Assembly: GCA_002118135.1 (NCBI GenBank) | Contig: BDIU01000479.1 | Coordinates: forward strand, 48,901-112,900 | Source of the DNA: Trebouxia sp. TZW2008 | Taxonomy: Eukaryota; Chlorophyta; Trebouxiophyceae; Trebouxiales; Trebouxiaceae | Direction of reading: 5' to 3' | Length of the DNA: 64,000 bases | Part shown: in pieces, positions 44,839-59,700 of the stretch | Numbering within the stretch: position 1 is the first letter of the stretch | Layout: every line of letters starts with the position of its first letter | The notes under the pieces: generated by a model | The model's database searches: none | Seen by the model: only the letters and a program-made list of their open reading frames with translations | Told to the model about the DNA's origin: nothing | Position numbers and translations under genes: made by a program

Positions 44839-45884
44839 ATGCCAGCAGTCAATGCTGAAGGGCATGAAGTCAAATCAGACATGCCTGGTACGTTATGCTT
44901 CATTCTCTTGCAGAATGTCGTTCTCGTCAGGCTCCTGCCTGATGCTCGGTTGGCCCTTCCTAAATTTTAATCTGTGCCTCTGTAGCAGAATCTTTGACAC
45001 TCACCGACTTGCCCCTTCACTTGCTGTATAAAATCTTGAGCAACTTGGATGTATCAAGTCAGCGCAACTTTTTCCTGACCAATGCTTGTATCTACCGCAA
45101 TTGGCACATACAGACCATGCAGCAGGACTACCATTGGCAATTCTTCAGCTGGGCCATTGACTTATTGCTACACATTGGAGATGATTGCCGCTACGACATC
45201 ATGTCATCATTTGTTCGTATCCGCTTCAAAGACAACAGCCAAATACGGATTCGTCCCCCGCAAGCAATGAGAATGAAAGCTGGCAAGGGATTTGATCTGG
45301 ACGTGACATCACCCCCTAAACACAATGCATCAGTTCCCCCTCTGCTGCACACCAGCGGACTGCACAGTGCAAAAGACGAGCTCTTTCACCTGGCACTTGG
45401 CGGATGATGTCACACACTGGACCATGCAAGCATATATATAAAGTCCAGACATGGTGTCAGTCAGCAAGGGCTGAGGGATATAACACAAAACTTGTATAAT
45501 GTTCTGCAACAGTCAGCGGGCTCTCTTGCCATGTCATTAACGGATGGCAAATACCGTCTGATGAGCCACCACGCCTCTGGCAGATGGAGCGTAGACCTCA
45601 AGCCAAATACGCCAGAGGCTGGAAAGACACTGATGTTCGAGATGCCAAATTGTACATCAGTTTGGACGAAGCTCATATCAGTTTACCCAGAATGGCCAAC
45701 TGATGTTTTCCATCCTGAGCCTCCACTGCCTGTAAGGCTATCTGCATATAATTGGCAATTGCGAGCCGGTTCGTGCGCAGGGGAGTCTTCTTTCAGCTGC
45801 TGGCTTGGGCGTCACAATCCAATATTTGCAATCCTACACTTGATGGAACTCAGTGAGATTGCATACCAGCACGATCTTGCATGA
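44839..45884 (+). CDS. F-box protein (three-exon model)
   Basis: Exon 1 44839-44887 starts ATG (MPAVNAEGHEV) and splices in phase to 44989, giving ESLTLTDLPLHLLYKILSNL and DVSSQRNFFLTN, a good N-terminal F-box. F-box proteins bind SKP1 and recruit substrates to SCF ubiquitin ligases. The frame stays open to TGA 45405-45407. A second open block (45513-45884: SLAMSLTDGKYRLMSHHASG..) can be joined if a GTGACA donor at 45303 and a CAACAG acceptor at 45512 are used, giving 244 aa. Otherwise the protein ends at 45407 (153 aa). The substrate domain is not recognised. Confidence 0.6.
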
Positions 45885-47722
45885 AGTTAAACATCTTGCT
45901 GGTGTCCTGGCAACCTTGCAGAGGGCAGTACATATCAGTGTCTTAGCCTGTCTTGATGCATGCCCTGCAGCAGTGCAGAAAGAAAGCCTTGAAACCAACT
46001 GTTGGTGTATCTCGACCTCCTGCCATCTGTGAATTCATGACATTATGGCTCCTGTCCTCAAGTAGGAAGAGAACCAAAAGGGTGCTGTTTTTGAGTTTCG
46101 AGTATGCGCACTGTTCACCATGTTGCGACAAGATGACACCATTTGACAAGATGGTACCACTTCGAACGCCACATCAATGGTGTCATGTTCGTACACATCC
46201 GTGGTGGTCTGCACATAGCATGCCCTCTCGTGTGTATCCAAGATGATTTGGGCCAAAGGGTAACAAGTATTCTCAATGTGTGTTCATGAGCAACATCTCA
46301 TTGATAGCAAGACCTGCTCTTGACATTCATGTGAGCTTGTGACAGCTTCATGTACTGCTCAGCACGGCCTGTCCTCAATGCATTGCATAAGTGAATTTGA
46401 AGTACCGGTAGCCTAGTTAGCAGTGCACGAATAGCCAGCAGGGCAACAGAGTCCATGTGTTCAAGCTCAAAAGTGGCATGTACTTCTGCATGTCCTAATG
46501 ATACACGCTGTAAATATATCAATTTCTCAAAACTACTAAGGCTGGCATGAAAGTGCTCGCATGACATGCTACATGACCTGCTTAATTGCCTCATCTCAGC
46601 TTGTATGCGCTGGAATGATGAGGCATACTGACATGTACGCACAGGAGCGTCCTGACCAAATCTGCCTAAAGTCTATCATCTGCTTTCTGCAGAAGTTGAT
46701 ATCTGCAGTATTGTGAAGCTGCTTGAGCTGTTTCCAAGGCTCCTTCCAAAACTGAGGTCTCTATTCATATCTTGATTTCCAAGCAGTCCCTTATGGTTTC
46801 GTTGATCCCTGCACAACATGCATCTGTGATAGGGATTAGTGTTGCAAATGGTTTGTGAGACAGTCTTGCGCGGCAATGGCTGTGGACAAAGTGCAAGACT
46901 GTTGCAATATTCCAGGAGTCAACTGCATAACTCAAAAGAATGGCTTATTACTGAGTCAGCAACACATGCAGTTGCAGATGCTTCAGCAGCTGCTGTGTTA
47001 CCTGCTGCTTCAGCTGGAATGTCACCTGCTGCTCTGCTGCATTGCATATGCATACACTGAGAAGCTTGTCCCAACTGCCAGATAAGTACTGAAGCATGAG
47101 CGCTGTGCCTAAGCTGAAACAGAGGCCTGAGGGTGTGAGTCACTGCGTCAACCGTGCAATCAGAAACCTGCGAGTCTGCTAGCAGTGCTTCTGGCTGCTG
47201 TCTCCGCTTGCTGTGTCAGCTACGCAATCAGTAGCCTGAAAATTTGCTGGCTGTGCTGTCAGCTGCTGTCTCAACTGCTGATTCAGCTGCTGCGACAGCT
47301 CCTCTTTTAGTCGCTTGCAAGTCTGCTGGTTGAGCTTCCAGCTGCTGTCTCGACTGCTGTGCTCACTGCCGGGCCGGTGTGCTATGTCAGCTGACCATTT
47401 GGCTACCGCCTCAGCTGGCCCACTAGTTGCTTGCGAGTCTGCTGGCAGCTGCTATCGTAGCTGCCACGTCAGCTGCTCCACAAGTCGCTGGCAAGTCTGC
47501 TGGCTGTACTGTCACCTGCCATGCCACAGACTTTTTCAGCTGCACATTCAGTCATTCCCAAGTCTGATGGCCCCGCTGTCAGCTGTTGTCTCAGCTGATG
47601 TGTTAGCTGCAGTGTCAGTTGTGCCAGTGGTTCAATTGGTCACTTGCAAGTCTGCTGAGTTCCTAAACTTGTCGCTTCTCCTTCCTGGAAGACTTTGGCA
47701 CTCCCTGGGTGCAGTCGTGTCT
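45885..47722. repeat. Intergenic with CAGCTGCTG/AGTCTGCTGG minisatellite at 46950-47650
   Basis: The 3' ends of the F-box and MSH1 genes converge on this stretch. From about 46950 (clearest after 47150) short degenerate units (CTTGCAAGTCTGCTGG, TCAGCTGCTGTCTC) repeat. A minus-strand frame at 46298-46642 looks Leu-rich and protein-like but lacks an ATG; I cannot support it as a gene. Confidence 0.6.
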
Positions 47723-50700
47723 TCAGGCTTCATCAGTCTCTTGCAGGCCTGCTGCTTGCAGCACTTCTTGACTGCCTGCCTTTGTCTTTCTGGAAGCTTT
47801 TGGCACCCGCTTGTTGCGAGCATCTATTGAGGATGTCAGTGGATAGCCAGCTGCTTGCAACCCCTATGTAAGCAAAAGAAGGAGGAGTGAATATGCAGGC
47901 AGCAAAGCAGAACTGATAATGCAGAACAAAGGGCAGAAAACATCAAGCAGGACAAGAAGTAGACAGGATCAGTGTGGCAGCTCAACAGAATCAAGAACAT
48001 AAAATTGGGTCAAACTTATTGTGCAAAACTACAGACAAATACAAAAAAAAAGGACGCGGCAGCAAACCACTGAGCAAGGCTGCAAAAGCAGAAGACAAGG
48101 TAAATGCCTCAGCAGCACAGAGATTACAAAAGGAAGAAGAAGATACAAAAAGTGCTAGACACTGCTGTTGGCTCAAGGATGCAGGATACAGTCACATGCC
48201 AGATGCTGACCCTAGAGGAGATGTAGGGATCCAAGAACCCATACCTGTATGGTTTGAGCCTCAAGGGCAATTGCAGTGCTTTTGCCTTGGGCCCCAGAGG
48301 GCAAAACCATGTAAGCTGCCTCAGTACGACTCCAGCCCTTCTTCCTCCTGTGAGTGTTGAGTCTGTCCTTGAGCGAGTCTGTCTCGCCACAGTAAAAGCG
48401 TCCATCAACCCTTCTGAGAATGTATACGCAGCTGGAACCAACTGTTGATGGTGGAGGAACTTCACCTGCTCTAATAATCTGCAGCATTTTTGACAACACG
48501 ACATCTTCCCAGGTTGAACTGGCAAAATATTGCACAGGAGTAGCCCTTCTTGAAAACGCACATCAGACAGCACCCATGGGTAGGCAAAGCTAGCAGGGTT
48601 TCTCACAAGCTCAGATGATACTTCTAGTGCGGCTCGCTACATATAGCAGCAGCAGGAGATACAAGGTGCAGTCAACGAACACGTAGTTGCAGGCAGAACT
48701 GCTGGAGGAAGAAGAGCAGTGTCACTACCTGTATCGATAGCTCTTCTACTTCTGCTGAGAAGGCTTGACTGCCATTCCCATTGGATCTGCTCAAATGCCC
48801 ATTGCTGCCGTTCCCATTGCTGCTATGACTGCCATTGCTGCTTGCACGACCGTTCTGCCTATTCACACCATTTGCTGATGCGCTCTGATGTGAGACATGC
48901 CCATTGCTGCTGGCTCCGGAACCATAATCACCCTCATCTGTTCTGGACTGATGTGAAGCAGCGCCATTGGTCCCGTTCTGAACAGCTTTGTGCTTTAGCG
49001 TGAATCCATTGCTGCCATGATGTAGATCAAATGTAGCGGAAGTGCTGATATCTTGATGGTCTTGTGGTTGCAAGAGAGGTTGAGCTGTTGACTGCAACAG
49101 CTGAGCTGCGTCTTCCAAACTGAATCTTGACTGCAGCGCTTGCTCTGCCTGTAGCAACGTCAAAGATATGCTTTGTAATTACCTCAGGGTTTTTTTTTGG
49201 CAAGAATGTCAATGCAAAGTGGGTGAAAACAGAACTTTATCAGCTGGAATTGCTGTGACTCAACACAAGTCAGCAGCAGCTTCTTTTTTGGCAGGGGACA
49301 GCTAAAATGGCATGTAGCTGTGCAATATGTAAGCCAAAGTGTAAGCAACCTTTGTCACAGCAGACAGGCTGTTTCAGGAGGACGGAGTGATCTCAGCCAC
49401 AAGTGGGCTATGGCATCAACACTAATAGGCATTTACAGCTCCAAAGTTAGACAATGACAGCTACAACGGCAAACCGTGAGCAGCATTGACAGTATCATAG
49501 TCAACACTCAATACAGGCGTGGACACAGCTAGGTGCATGCACTGACCAGACCACACTCAACAGGACCAGCATTCAATGTAAAGTCAAGCATCGAAAAGGT
49601 ATGTTCAGAGTCAGCACCTCATCTATACTTTGAGAGTCGGCGCCATTCATTGATAAACTAGCTCGAATTGAGCTGCTGCTTCTGGCGCCGTTTTGGCTTT
49701 GCAAAGGCAGCTGCTGTGGCTGATGCTGTGTCAACTGCTGCTCCATCTCCTGCAGATGCACATATTGCTCTTGCTTAGGTGAACGCCTCGATGCACAATG
49801 TCAAAGGGCTGCAGGGCCATGTCCAGAGCCAGCCACTCAGTGCTGGCAATGTGTGACGATGTTGCAAGCATCAAATAGGTTAGCACATGATCGAACTGGT
49901 TGGAGGCAGTTGATTGCTTCTGTACGTACCCAGTTGGGCCTGCTGAGCCTGCCTGTGTGTAATGAAATGAGTAAAGCAGGAAATACTAATCACAAGCTCA
50001 TGCAAGACAGCAATAGTTGCTGGTCCTGAACTCATGCAAAGTGACACCAGCAAATTAACGCTGGACAAGCAAGCAATGCGCTGCACAATGTGTGAAGGGA
50101 CTTGACACCAGAAGGGAATGTCCAGCCAGGCTCTCAGTGCTGACATGTAGGTTTCCATGCAAATGTCATTGCTGGCTGCATACAGTCCAGAATGGTCAAC
50201 ATACCTTGAACAAGTGAGCAGCTCGCTGTACAATGTGTGCGGGCACTTGACAGCGCAAGGCAACGTCCAGAGCCAGGCTCTCAGTGCTGCTGCCTGAAAT
50301 CATTCTCCAGGTTGGTACCCGCCCTCCCATACCTGTAACATCATTCCACAGAAACTGACAAAAGCTTCAGCGCTGTCAACAACGAAGCTGTAGGACATAG
50401 CTTTATGAGCTGTGGTTCACAACAAAACGTGTGACAGCACTTGAAAAGGCGCCAGGCAAAATCCAGACAATTGGCCTGGCTCTCAGTGCTGCTACCAGGA
50501 ATCATTGCCTAGGTTGGCACGTGGCGACCGACACCTGCACCAGCCACCAAAATCATTGTTATGCTGCTGATGAACACAGTGTCTGCCGAGCAATGGAGAT
50601 ATCAATCTGAGCCTGTGATCAGGACCCAGTCCTTGGGTGATTCACCTTACTACACATCCCTGCAGCACCATCGTCATGAAGCTGATATATAAAAGTTCGA

Positions 50701-53700
50701 AAGATTTCCTGTGATTGACACTTAGCCCCCTGTGCCTTTGGTGCAGGTCAGTGGCATGCACACTCATGTCAGGCTCTCAGTGCTGCTGCCGGGAATCATT
50801 TTCCAAATTTCGGCACGCGCCCTCGCATATCTAAGACGTGATTCACAGTGCAGCTGATGCACCTTGTCGAAGCCAGATCATTGTAATTTCTGCTGTGATT
50901 GGCGCACACCCTGTGGTACCTGCAGTGTTATTCACAGTTCTGCTCAAAGTGCAGCCTGCTTGGTGAAGCCTCATGTTTTGCCCTGTTCCTTGGTGTTTGT
51001 GTCACTCAATCTTTTTTTTTGAATTCCCCCCCGCCCCCCCCCAATCAACCCAGACTGTAAGAGCTGGGTTAATTGTTCACATGCCTGCGTCTTTCTTTTT
51101 TGTTATGCAAGAATCAGCTGGCAACAGCCGCAAAAACATCCTGTTCTTGCACATGCTGCCCAGCTTTGTGCTCAAAAACCTGTTCAGGAACAGAACGTGA
51201 AAAGGCCTTTGAGCCCGAAGCTGAAAAGAATTTCGATGAACAGGATGTCTACGCTGTTGCTACTGTTCCATCTTAGATAGACGGAGCATGACTCATGCAG
51301 AAACTTGGCATGAGCTGATTTGTATCATCCTTGTTTGTTGAAAACATTCTCAAAACCACTCAAAACAAGACTGATCATTTTGAGTTGTTCAAGAAGATTC
51401 TCAAATCCACTCATACTCAGCTGTTTTACGTCATCTGTGTAAAACATTCTCAAATCTCTCATCAGAAGAAGAAGGGGGGGACAGAGGAGGCAAATGAACA
51501 AGAAAAGGGCAGATTCACCATTCCTACAGTGGGTGCAAGAAAGAAGCGACCAAACCAGCTGCTGCGTAAATCTGGCCAGCTCTGATGCTAGGGTTGCTGG
51601 GATTACTAAATGCCACAGCTCATCATAAAATGGGTGGGGGAAGAAGAGGAAGTATTGAGCATTCAGGCAGTAAGCAGAAGTAAGGGGGCTGACCCAGCTG
51701 CTGTGTGTGATGCACCAGCTCTGTATCTGACCCAAGCTCTGAAGCTAGGGTTGTGGGGATTTCCAGGTGAGATGACTCATCAGAAGAAGAAGTAAGGGAA
51801 GAATAAGAGGAAGCGGTGACAGGGCGGGTTTCCATCATCATGTTGACCATGTTGGGGGTCTTTGTTGGCATGTCCAACAGCTGATGCAAGTGCCTGCAGC
51901 AGCATTTGTGATCGCTACACTTTTTGGGAAGCATGATGAAGGAACATGCAGAAGAGGAGAAAAGGGTGACTGGGCAGGTGTCCATCACAGTGTTGACCAT
52001 GTTTGGAGTGTCTGTGTAAGCGCCTGCAACAGCAAGTCAGATGTTTTGCTAACGTCCCACCACAGGAGCATGATCATGAGTGACCCAGAACAGGCTGGGC
52101 ATCAGTTCTCAGTTTTGGAAACTTGGGGCAGGTGCCACAGCAGGCAACACACTCCAGCTACTTCAGCATGATTCCGGCTGAGGCCTCCCAAACGTGGAAT
52201 TCAAATGGCTGCTTTCATTACACAGCGTAATGCCCATGTCATCAAAAGACAAACTGGCAACACCAGGTCAAGAAGCTCACGTGGCAAACATGCAGCCATA
52301 GTTGTTCAAGTGGTGTAGCACGACTGTCTGCTGAGACTTTGGGAAAGCACATCACACGTTGCGCTGCTGTGCAACAGCTATTGCACACTATGCTGCAGAG
52401 TTCCGCAGAGACACAACAGCAAAACTATGCCAGAAAGCATACGTGGCAAAGATGTGTCTGCAGCCTGTGCTGTCTAGGTGCTCCAGCATAGCTCCTAACC
52501 ACCTTTCTCAGTCATGCTTACCAGGCATAAATGACGTCTCAAGATCCAGAGAAGAGAAGCAGCAGAAACAGGACAGTCTGCAGCATCTGACTGTCCTGAT
52601 TCAAGCATTGGGAAGCAGTTGTCATCAATGAGGCAACAACATGAGTCTGGTGAGTTGAGTCAGAGACCCATACGTGGCAAAGATGCCTTTGCAGCCATTG
52701 CTGTCCAGATGTTCCAGCATGGCTCCTGCTTGCTGTGGCAATTCAAGATTCAGCAGTCGCATGACTGGACAGGCTGGCAAAATCAGACCAAGAAACTTAC
52801 GTGGCGAAAATGTCTTGACATTCACTGCTATCCAGGTGCTCCAGCATGGCGTTTGCTGGTGCCTTCAGTTGCAAGTTCATCATGAAAACACAATAGAAAC
52901 ATAAGATCAAGAAGCTTATGTAGCAAAGATGCCCCTGCAGCCAGTGCTTTCTAGGTGCTCCAGCATGGCTCCTGTTAGGGCCTTCAAAAGATGGGAATCA
53001 AATAGCCGAACTTGCAACACAATGTGACACACCAAACAAAGACAGCCTGGCAAAACCAGGTTGGAAAGCATACGTTGCAAAGATGCCCCTGCAGCCAGTG
53101 CTATCCAGATGTTCCAGCATGGCTCCTGCAATGGCAGCTCCTGCGCGCACCTCTGTGCCTTTACCCAGCTCATCAACCAAAACCAAGGAATCCTTAGTGG
53201 CATCATCCATGACATACCTACAGTCAGTTCCACGGCTTATCAGGGGTAACAACAGTGCAACATATCGACCATCGAGTATATAATGACGGCCCCAGTGCGC
53301 ACCTCTGTGCATTTGCCTAAGCTCATCCACCAACACCAGAGAAGCTGCAGTTGCATCATCCATCAATGCCCTGCCGAAAACGTGTAATCACAGTCAGTGG
53401 CATAAATCTGTCACAACATGGACCGTTCTGCGTATAATAACGGCCCTAGTGCACATCTCTGTGCCTTTACCTCCTTCAGCTCGTCCACCAAACCTTTGGT
53501 TGCGTCGTCCATCACATACCTGCAGTAATATTTTCATGGTTGGTCATGTTCCATTGCTATGTGTGTGCAGCTTAATGACCTTCCCCTTCCCCACTTGTTC
53601 ACCAACCCCAGAGCCCTCAATTGTGTCGTTCGCCACGTACCTAAATTCACTAAGCCCAGAGTCAGTGGTAGCAATCGTTGCATGCATGTGATACGTATGG

Positions 53701-56700
53701 GCATCTACATCTTCAAGCATGTCCGCCAGCACCAGGGAGTCATTTTCAGTCTCCACACAGCTACAGACATTGACGTTGGGCATGCTATTGAGGCACCCAT
53801 TTGCGCCAAGCACTACATAATTGAAATCAGTGTGGATGCCCTTACCTAGCTCATAATTTAGCACCATGGAATACTCAGACATACCAACTGTCACATAGCC
53901 GCAGCCAGTACAGAAAGCAATCAATCAGCAGAATTGAAAATCAGGGTAGGGAGCCAAGATGAGACTCGTCAGACTTCCTGGTTTGAAAGCACAGGTGGAT
54001 GTGTCTGGCAACCAAAACCCAGCTGATCAGAATGTGCCTCAAACAAAAGGCAAATGGTCAGCATCAGATATTACTGCACTTACAGTCTTTCCATTCACAA
54101 AGCTTCATGCACTGTCATCAGCGATACAAGACACTTCAAGTCATTCATGTCAGTCACACCATGACCCAAAGTCAGCTACAAACAACCACACCAACAACAA
54201 CATTGAGGGTGCGTGCGCCCACAATGAGTCACAGCACCTACTCAAAGCCTGCACTTATGCTTGTCAGCAATAACATACTTTGGCAGAAGTCTAGCAGCAC
54301 ATTAGATGCGACATTCACTGACGTCTCTTTGTAGCAACGGCTTGGACTCACAAGGAATTTGTCTTTAAATCAAATTACCCTTAAGTAGAGGTGCCACTGC
54401 AGTCAGGATGCAGTGATTGGTTTCCAATTGCGTCTGTGTCTTTACATCATAAATTCCTTGCATCACGTGGCCCTACAAATCGAAATTACTGTACCTCATT
54501 TCCATCATCTCTATCGCAAATGCTGACTTGCCCTCCAGTGGGGAATCTGCCGAGAAGGTGCGCAGCATGAAGGCATCTGTGTATGGCACTACAGCTGACT
54601 CAACGGGAGCATGCAGTCCACAGGCTGATAGTAAGGCCACAGCACATACATTCCTCAGAATGGTTGACTTGCCTGCCATGTTTGGACCTGCAATACAGAT
54701 GAAGACTAAGGAATGGTGTTTCTAACACAACGTCCAAGCCTCTGTCTCTGCCTTGTGGAACGAAAAGCTGTGAGTGAGTGTGAAATAAGCAGACACAACA
54801 GCCACAGCTGTCTCAATGACAGTATCAAGGCCACATGCTGATGGTAAAGTCACAGCACACACATACCTCAGGATTGATGACTTGCCTGCCATGTCTAGAC
54901 CTGCAGAATGCAACAAAGCAAAGATATTTTGTCAGAAATGCATATCTCACATGCTGATAGTCAGGCCACGCCACATATGACCCTCAAAATGGTTTATTTG
55001 CCTGCCACATTTGGACCTGCAACACAAATCAAGCTCAAGGAAAGTTGTCCCTTACACAAAGTCAAATCCCTGTCTTTGCCTGGTACAAGGAAGAGTTTTG
55101 GGTTGCATGTAACATAAGCATACATGATCAATGCAGCTGACTCGACAGGAGCGTGCAGCCCACTTGGCAACACTAAGGCCATGGCACATGCATTTCTCGA
55201 GATTATTGATGTGCCTGCCATATTCTGAAGTGCAAGTGCAACAAGCCAACCTGGGCATTGCAAGCCCAACGCACAAGCCATACCCTAAAGTGCAACAATT
55301 GGGACTTGCATGAAGATTTACAGATGACACAGTCTTTGCCAGTGCATTCCGAATGCAAATGCTTGGGCTGTTACCTGTCAAGATGAACATGGAAGACATG
55401 TCAAAGGAGTTCTCGACAGCGCCAGGGACACGACCATGAAACCCAGCATGCATTTCAAGTCCAGCATGCATTTCAAACCCAGCATGAAGCTCACATGTCA
55501 TGACCAGCATGCGTGGGCTGTTACCTGTCAAAAGGAACATGGACGACATGTCAAAGGAGTTCCTGACAGTGCCAGGTGCATGACCATCAAGCCAGTAGGG
55601 CCACATGCCCTCCACTTTCATGCCCTGCCCTGGTTTAGCCTCCCCTGCAAGCAGAAGAAGCAGAATAGCTACACAGAATCTCCAGAAGAAGACCAACAAG
55701 AGGTGGTGAAGAAGAGGACAAGGGGCATGAACATCAAGCCAGTAGGGCCACACGCCCTCCACCTTCATGCCCTGCCCTGGTTCAGCCTCCCCTGCAAGAA
55801 GAAGAGGCATAGTAAGCAAAGGCAGCACGCAGCCAAGGAGGACGAGAGCAAGCAAGAGGAAAAGGGAGAGGAGGAGGAAGCGGGCCATGTTGATTTAGCC
55901 ACATGCCCTCCACCTTAATGCCCTGCCCTGCTTCAGAATCCCGTGTAGGGAGAAGAGGCATAGTGAGCAAAGGCAGCATGAAGATGAAGAGGGCAAGCAG
56001 CAGTTAGGTGAAGATGCAGAAGAAGAGGACAAGGAAGAGGAAGAGGAAGAGGGGCATGGTGACTTAGCCAGTAGGGCCACATGCCCTCCACCTTCATGCC
56101 CTGACCTGGTTTGGCATCCCCTTCAGGAAGAAGAAGCATTATGGGAGCACAAATGGTAAAGAAAAGCAGTGAGCGCAAGAGCAAATCGTGCCCTGTCCGG
56201 CCTCAATCATGCCAGCAAATTCAAACAAACAAGTGAGAACACTGTGGTAAACAATCAACAAGCAACTACCATGATAGCCAACCGGTGGCTAGCTGCACAG
56301 GCAGGCTTTGTTCACCTCGGATGGCTTCATTAACATGGGCCTCCAAACCTTACAAAACATCAGGGAAATCCAAAAGTGCTACCTTTGTCTAGCTGCAACA
56401 TACCGCTCTCAATATGAAACACAATTAACCCACCAAAACACCAGAGCGAAATGTACCTTTGGCTAGCTGTACCGGCAGAGTCCAGCCTCTTCTGCTTGCT
56501 GCGTTCACATGGGCTTCCAGAGCGGCTGCTATGACGGCAAACTGGGAAGCTGCCACAATCTGCAGCAAGGACTCCTGCACATTACAGCAATAGCTCAGAA
56601 GCTTGAAGATCTTGATCACAGCTCATGCAGTATGCAGCCATTTGCTCCATTTACATGGGCTTCCAAAGCGGCTGCTATGACAGCAAACTGAGAAGCTGCC

Positions 56701-59700
56701 ACAGTCTGCAACAAAGATTCCTTCAACAGAATGTAAAAGTCACACTTGCTCGTGTTAGCCCATACTTCACGTGTCTAGTTTGCTTGACGCACTTCCTTGA
56801 TACAGACAGGCCTCCAAAGCTGTTGCTTCCATGGCAAATTGGAAAGCTGCCACAACCTGCAATGCAAACTCCTGCAACAAAACCACCAATGCCTCTCAGC
56901 TTTGAGGTGATCATTTCAGCTCGCACATTGCTTTGAATTGTTCATCACAGCGCTTCTATAGCATGCCAGACATGCTGTGAGGTGAAGTGCCTATTTTCTC
57001 CTGGTGGCTGCATGCACGTGGGCCTCCGTTGCTGCTATCACGGCAAACTGGGAAGCTGTCACAATCTGCAGCAACAGCTGCTGCACATGAGTCAAGCCTC
57101 ACAGAGTGTCCTGTGATAAGCTCAAGATCAGCTTGCAAACCGTCAAACTGTGCATATTGTCACAGGAGGAAGAGGTTGCATACAATCAAATGATGATCAG
57201 ACAGCGCCATGAATGAAGATACCAAGTTAAATGTGATGTTGTAATGGCAAACTATGCACATGTCCATTTCTCTGATTGGCATCATTCCTATGTCACGTGT
57301 CTCTGCAATTTTGCTTATGACACATCTGTACAAACACCTAGAGTTTTAACAAACATTACCTGCAGTGTCTCAGCAAGCAGTCTGAGCTCGTTTCGCACAG
57401 CGCCGCGGGCGACATCACAAGCGTGCCTGTACTCCTTCAGTGCCTCTTCAACTTCTCTGGTGCAGTAACGGTCAGCGATGGTCTTGCCGTTGCGATCATG
57501 CGGGTGTACCAATTCAAAAGCAGCTGCGTCTTTTGCTGCCTGCAGTCAATGCACTGCTGCTGAGTCCCTGTGATGCGTCAGCACTGCAGTCACATCCAGA
57601 TTTGCTGCAAACTCTGGCTACATGCAATCAAGTAAAGACGTCTTGAGTGCCTCTTCAACTTTTCAAGTGCAGTAACGGTCTTGCCATTCCGGTGGTGAGG
57701 ATGCACCAATTCAAAAGCAGCTGCGTCTTTTGCTGCCTGCAATCACAACAGTACCTCTGTGCAGCGCATGTTTGCTACAAGAGTACAACCGAAAATGGCT
57801 TCTTGAGACTTTTGACCAGACGGGTTCTTCAATGCCTCTTCAATTCCTCTGGTGCAGCAAAGGTTTGCAATGGTCTTGCCATTGCAGTCATGCGGCTGCA
57901 CTAGCTTAAACGCTGCTGCATCCTTTGCTGCCTGCAGTCAATGCACTGCTGCTGAGCCCCTGTGATGCATTAGCACTGCAGTAACAGTCACTTTTCCTGC
58001 CTCTGGCTAGATGCAATTGAGTGACTTCTTCAGTGCCTCTTCAGTTTCCCGAGTGCAGTAAGGGGCCTATAGTCTTGCCATTGCAATCTTGCGGATGGAC
58101 TAGCTCAAACGCTGCTGCATCCTTTGCTGCCTGCAAGCACAAAGGGTTAGGGTGCATTTTCAAAGCAAAATGTGTTCCATTCTCCCTAAAAGTAGCTCAA
58201 TCATGTTGTCATGCAACAATTTTGCAACTCCAATTGTGTTTGTGCACCAGCTCAAAAGCAGCTGCTGCCTTGGCAGTCCGCAAATACAAGAAGTAAAATA
58301 GTGCACCAAACAAACAATGCATGAGCACAGCATACAATCCATATTTTGGCCAGTGTCCCATGGACTTCAGCTGACAGCATCATACAGCGTAGGCACTCAA
58401 CAAGCTGTGTCCAGTGTCCAGTCAGGCAATGACAGATCTGCTGCGCAACTCGTAAGCTGTTCAGCAGTGGCTACTTTACAGTTTGGTAGCAAGGAGCAAG
58501 ACCTGTGCGCCATGCACCTGTTGCACACAATAACGTCTACAGCTTCCAGCATCACTCAGTACTGGAAGCTGTAATCATTGTTGGTGTTATTGAGCAGCTA
58601 GGCGCATGTTGATGTTTGCAACAGCAACCAAAGCAGCATGGCATTGCAGCAATTCAAGGCAGAACATCCAAAAAAACTATGACATACTGCTGAAATTGCA
58701 CTATCTGTTCAGCAGTTGCTGCTTGTGCAGCTTGCAAGCAAGGAGCAAGACTTGTGCACTATGCACATGTTGCACACAACAAAAGCAATAGTGTCTATTA
58801 TTTACAACTTCCAGGACTCAACTGAAAGCCATGTATATTGTGGCTATTGTTGAGCGGCAAGGTGCATGTTGATGCCTGCAGACCCCTGATGCAGCAAGGC
58901 AGCACAGCAACTCAAGGCAAAAGATCTCAGCATCAAGACATACTGCTGACAATGGACCATCTGTTCAGCAGTTGCTGTTTTGCAGTTTGTTAGCGAGATG
59001 CAAGACTTGTGCGCCATGCGCCTGTTGCACACAACAAAATCAACAATGTCTACAGCTTCCAGTACTGATCAGTACTGGAAGCTGGAAACATTGTTGCTAC
59101 TGTTGAGCAGCAAGGCGCATGATGATGTCTGCAAACCCCTAAAGCAGCAAGGCAGAAACAGCAACTCAAGACAAAACACCCCAACGACTATGACATACGG
59201 TTGGAACTGTTCATCCATCTGTTCATCCGTCACGTGCTGCTGTGCAGTTTGTTAGCGAGGAGCAAGACTTGTGCGCCATGCACCTGTTGTACACACCGAC
59301 ATCGACAGTGCTTATCAGTACTTGAAGCTGGAGACATTGTTGCTATCGTTAAGCAACAAGGCGCACGTCAATGCTTGCAAACAAACTGAAGCAGCATAGC
59401 ATCACAGCAGTTGAAGACAAAACAACCCAACAACTATGACTTACTGCTGATAGTGGATCACCTGTGCAGCAGTTGTTGCTCTGCAGTTGGCAAGCATGAA
59501 GCAGAAGTTGTGCACCATGCACCTATTGCGTACAACAACAACAACAGCATCTACAGCTTCCAGGACTGATCAGGACTGAAAACTGTGGATGCAATGGGTA
59601 TCATTGAGTAGCAAGGCGCATGTTGATGCTTGCAAACACACTGAAGCCGCTCAGGGCATCACACCAACTCAAAACAGGACATTGCACCACCCTGTCAAAG

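Noticed and set aside
47315..47830. 171-codon plus-strand open frame
   Set aside because: It overlaps the MSH1 terminal exon on the other strand and a CAGCTGCTG minisatellite.
55052..55888. 278-codon minus-strand open frame
   Set aside because: It runs through half-exon copies of two MSH1 exons and their intron spacers in mixed frames; it is a repeat artefact.
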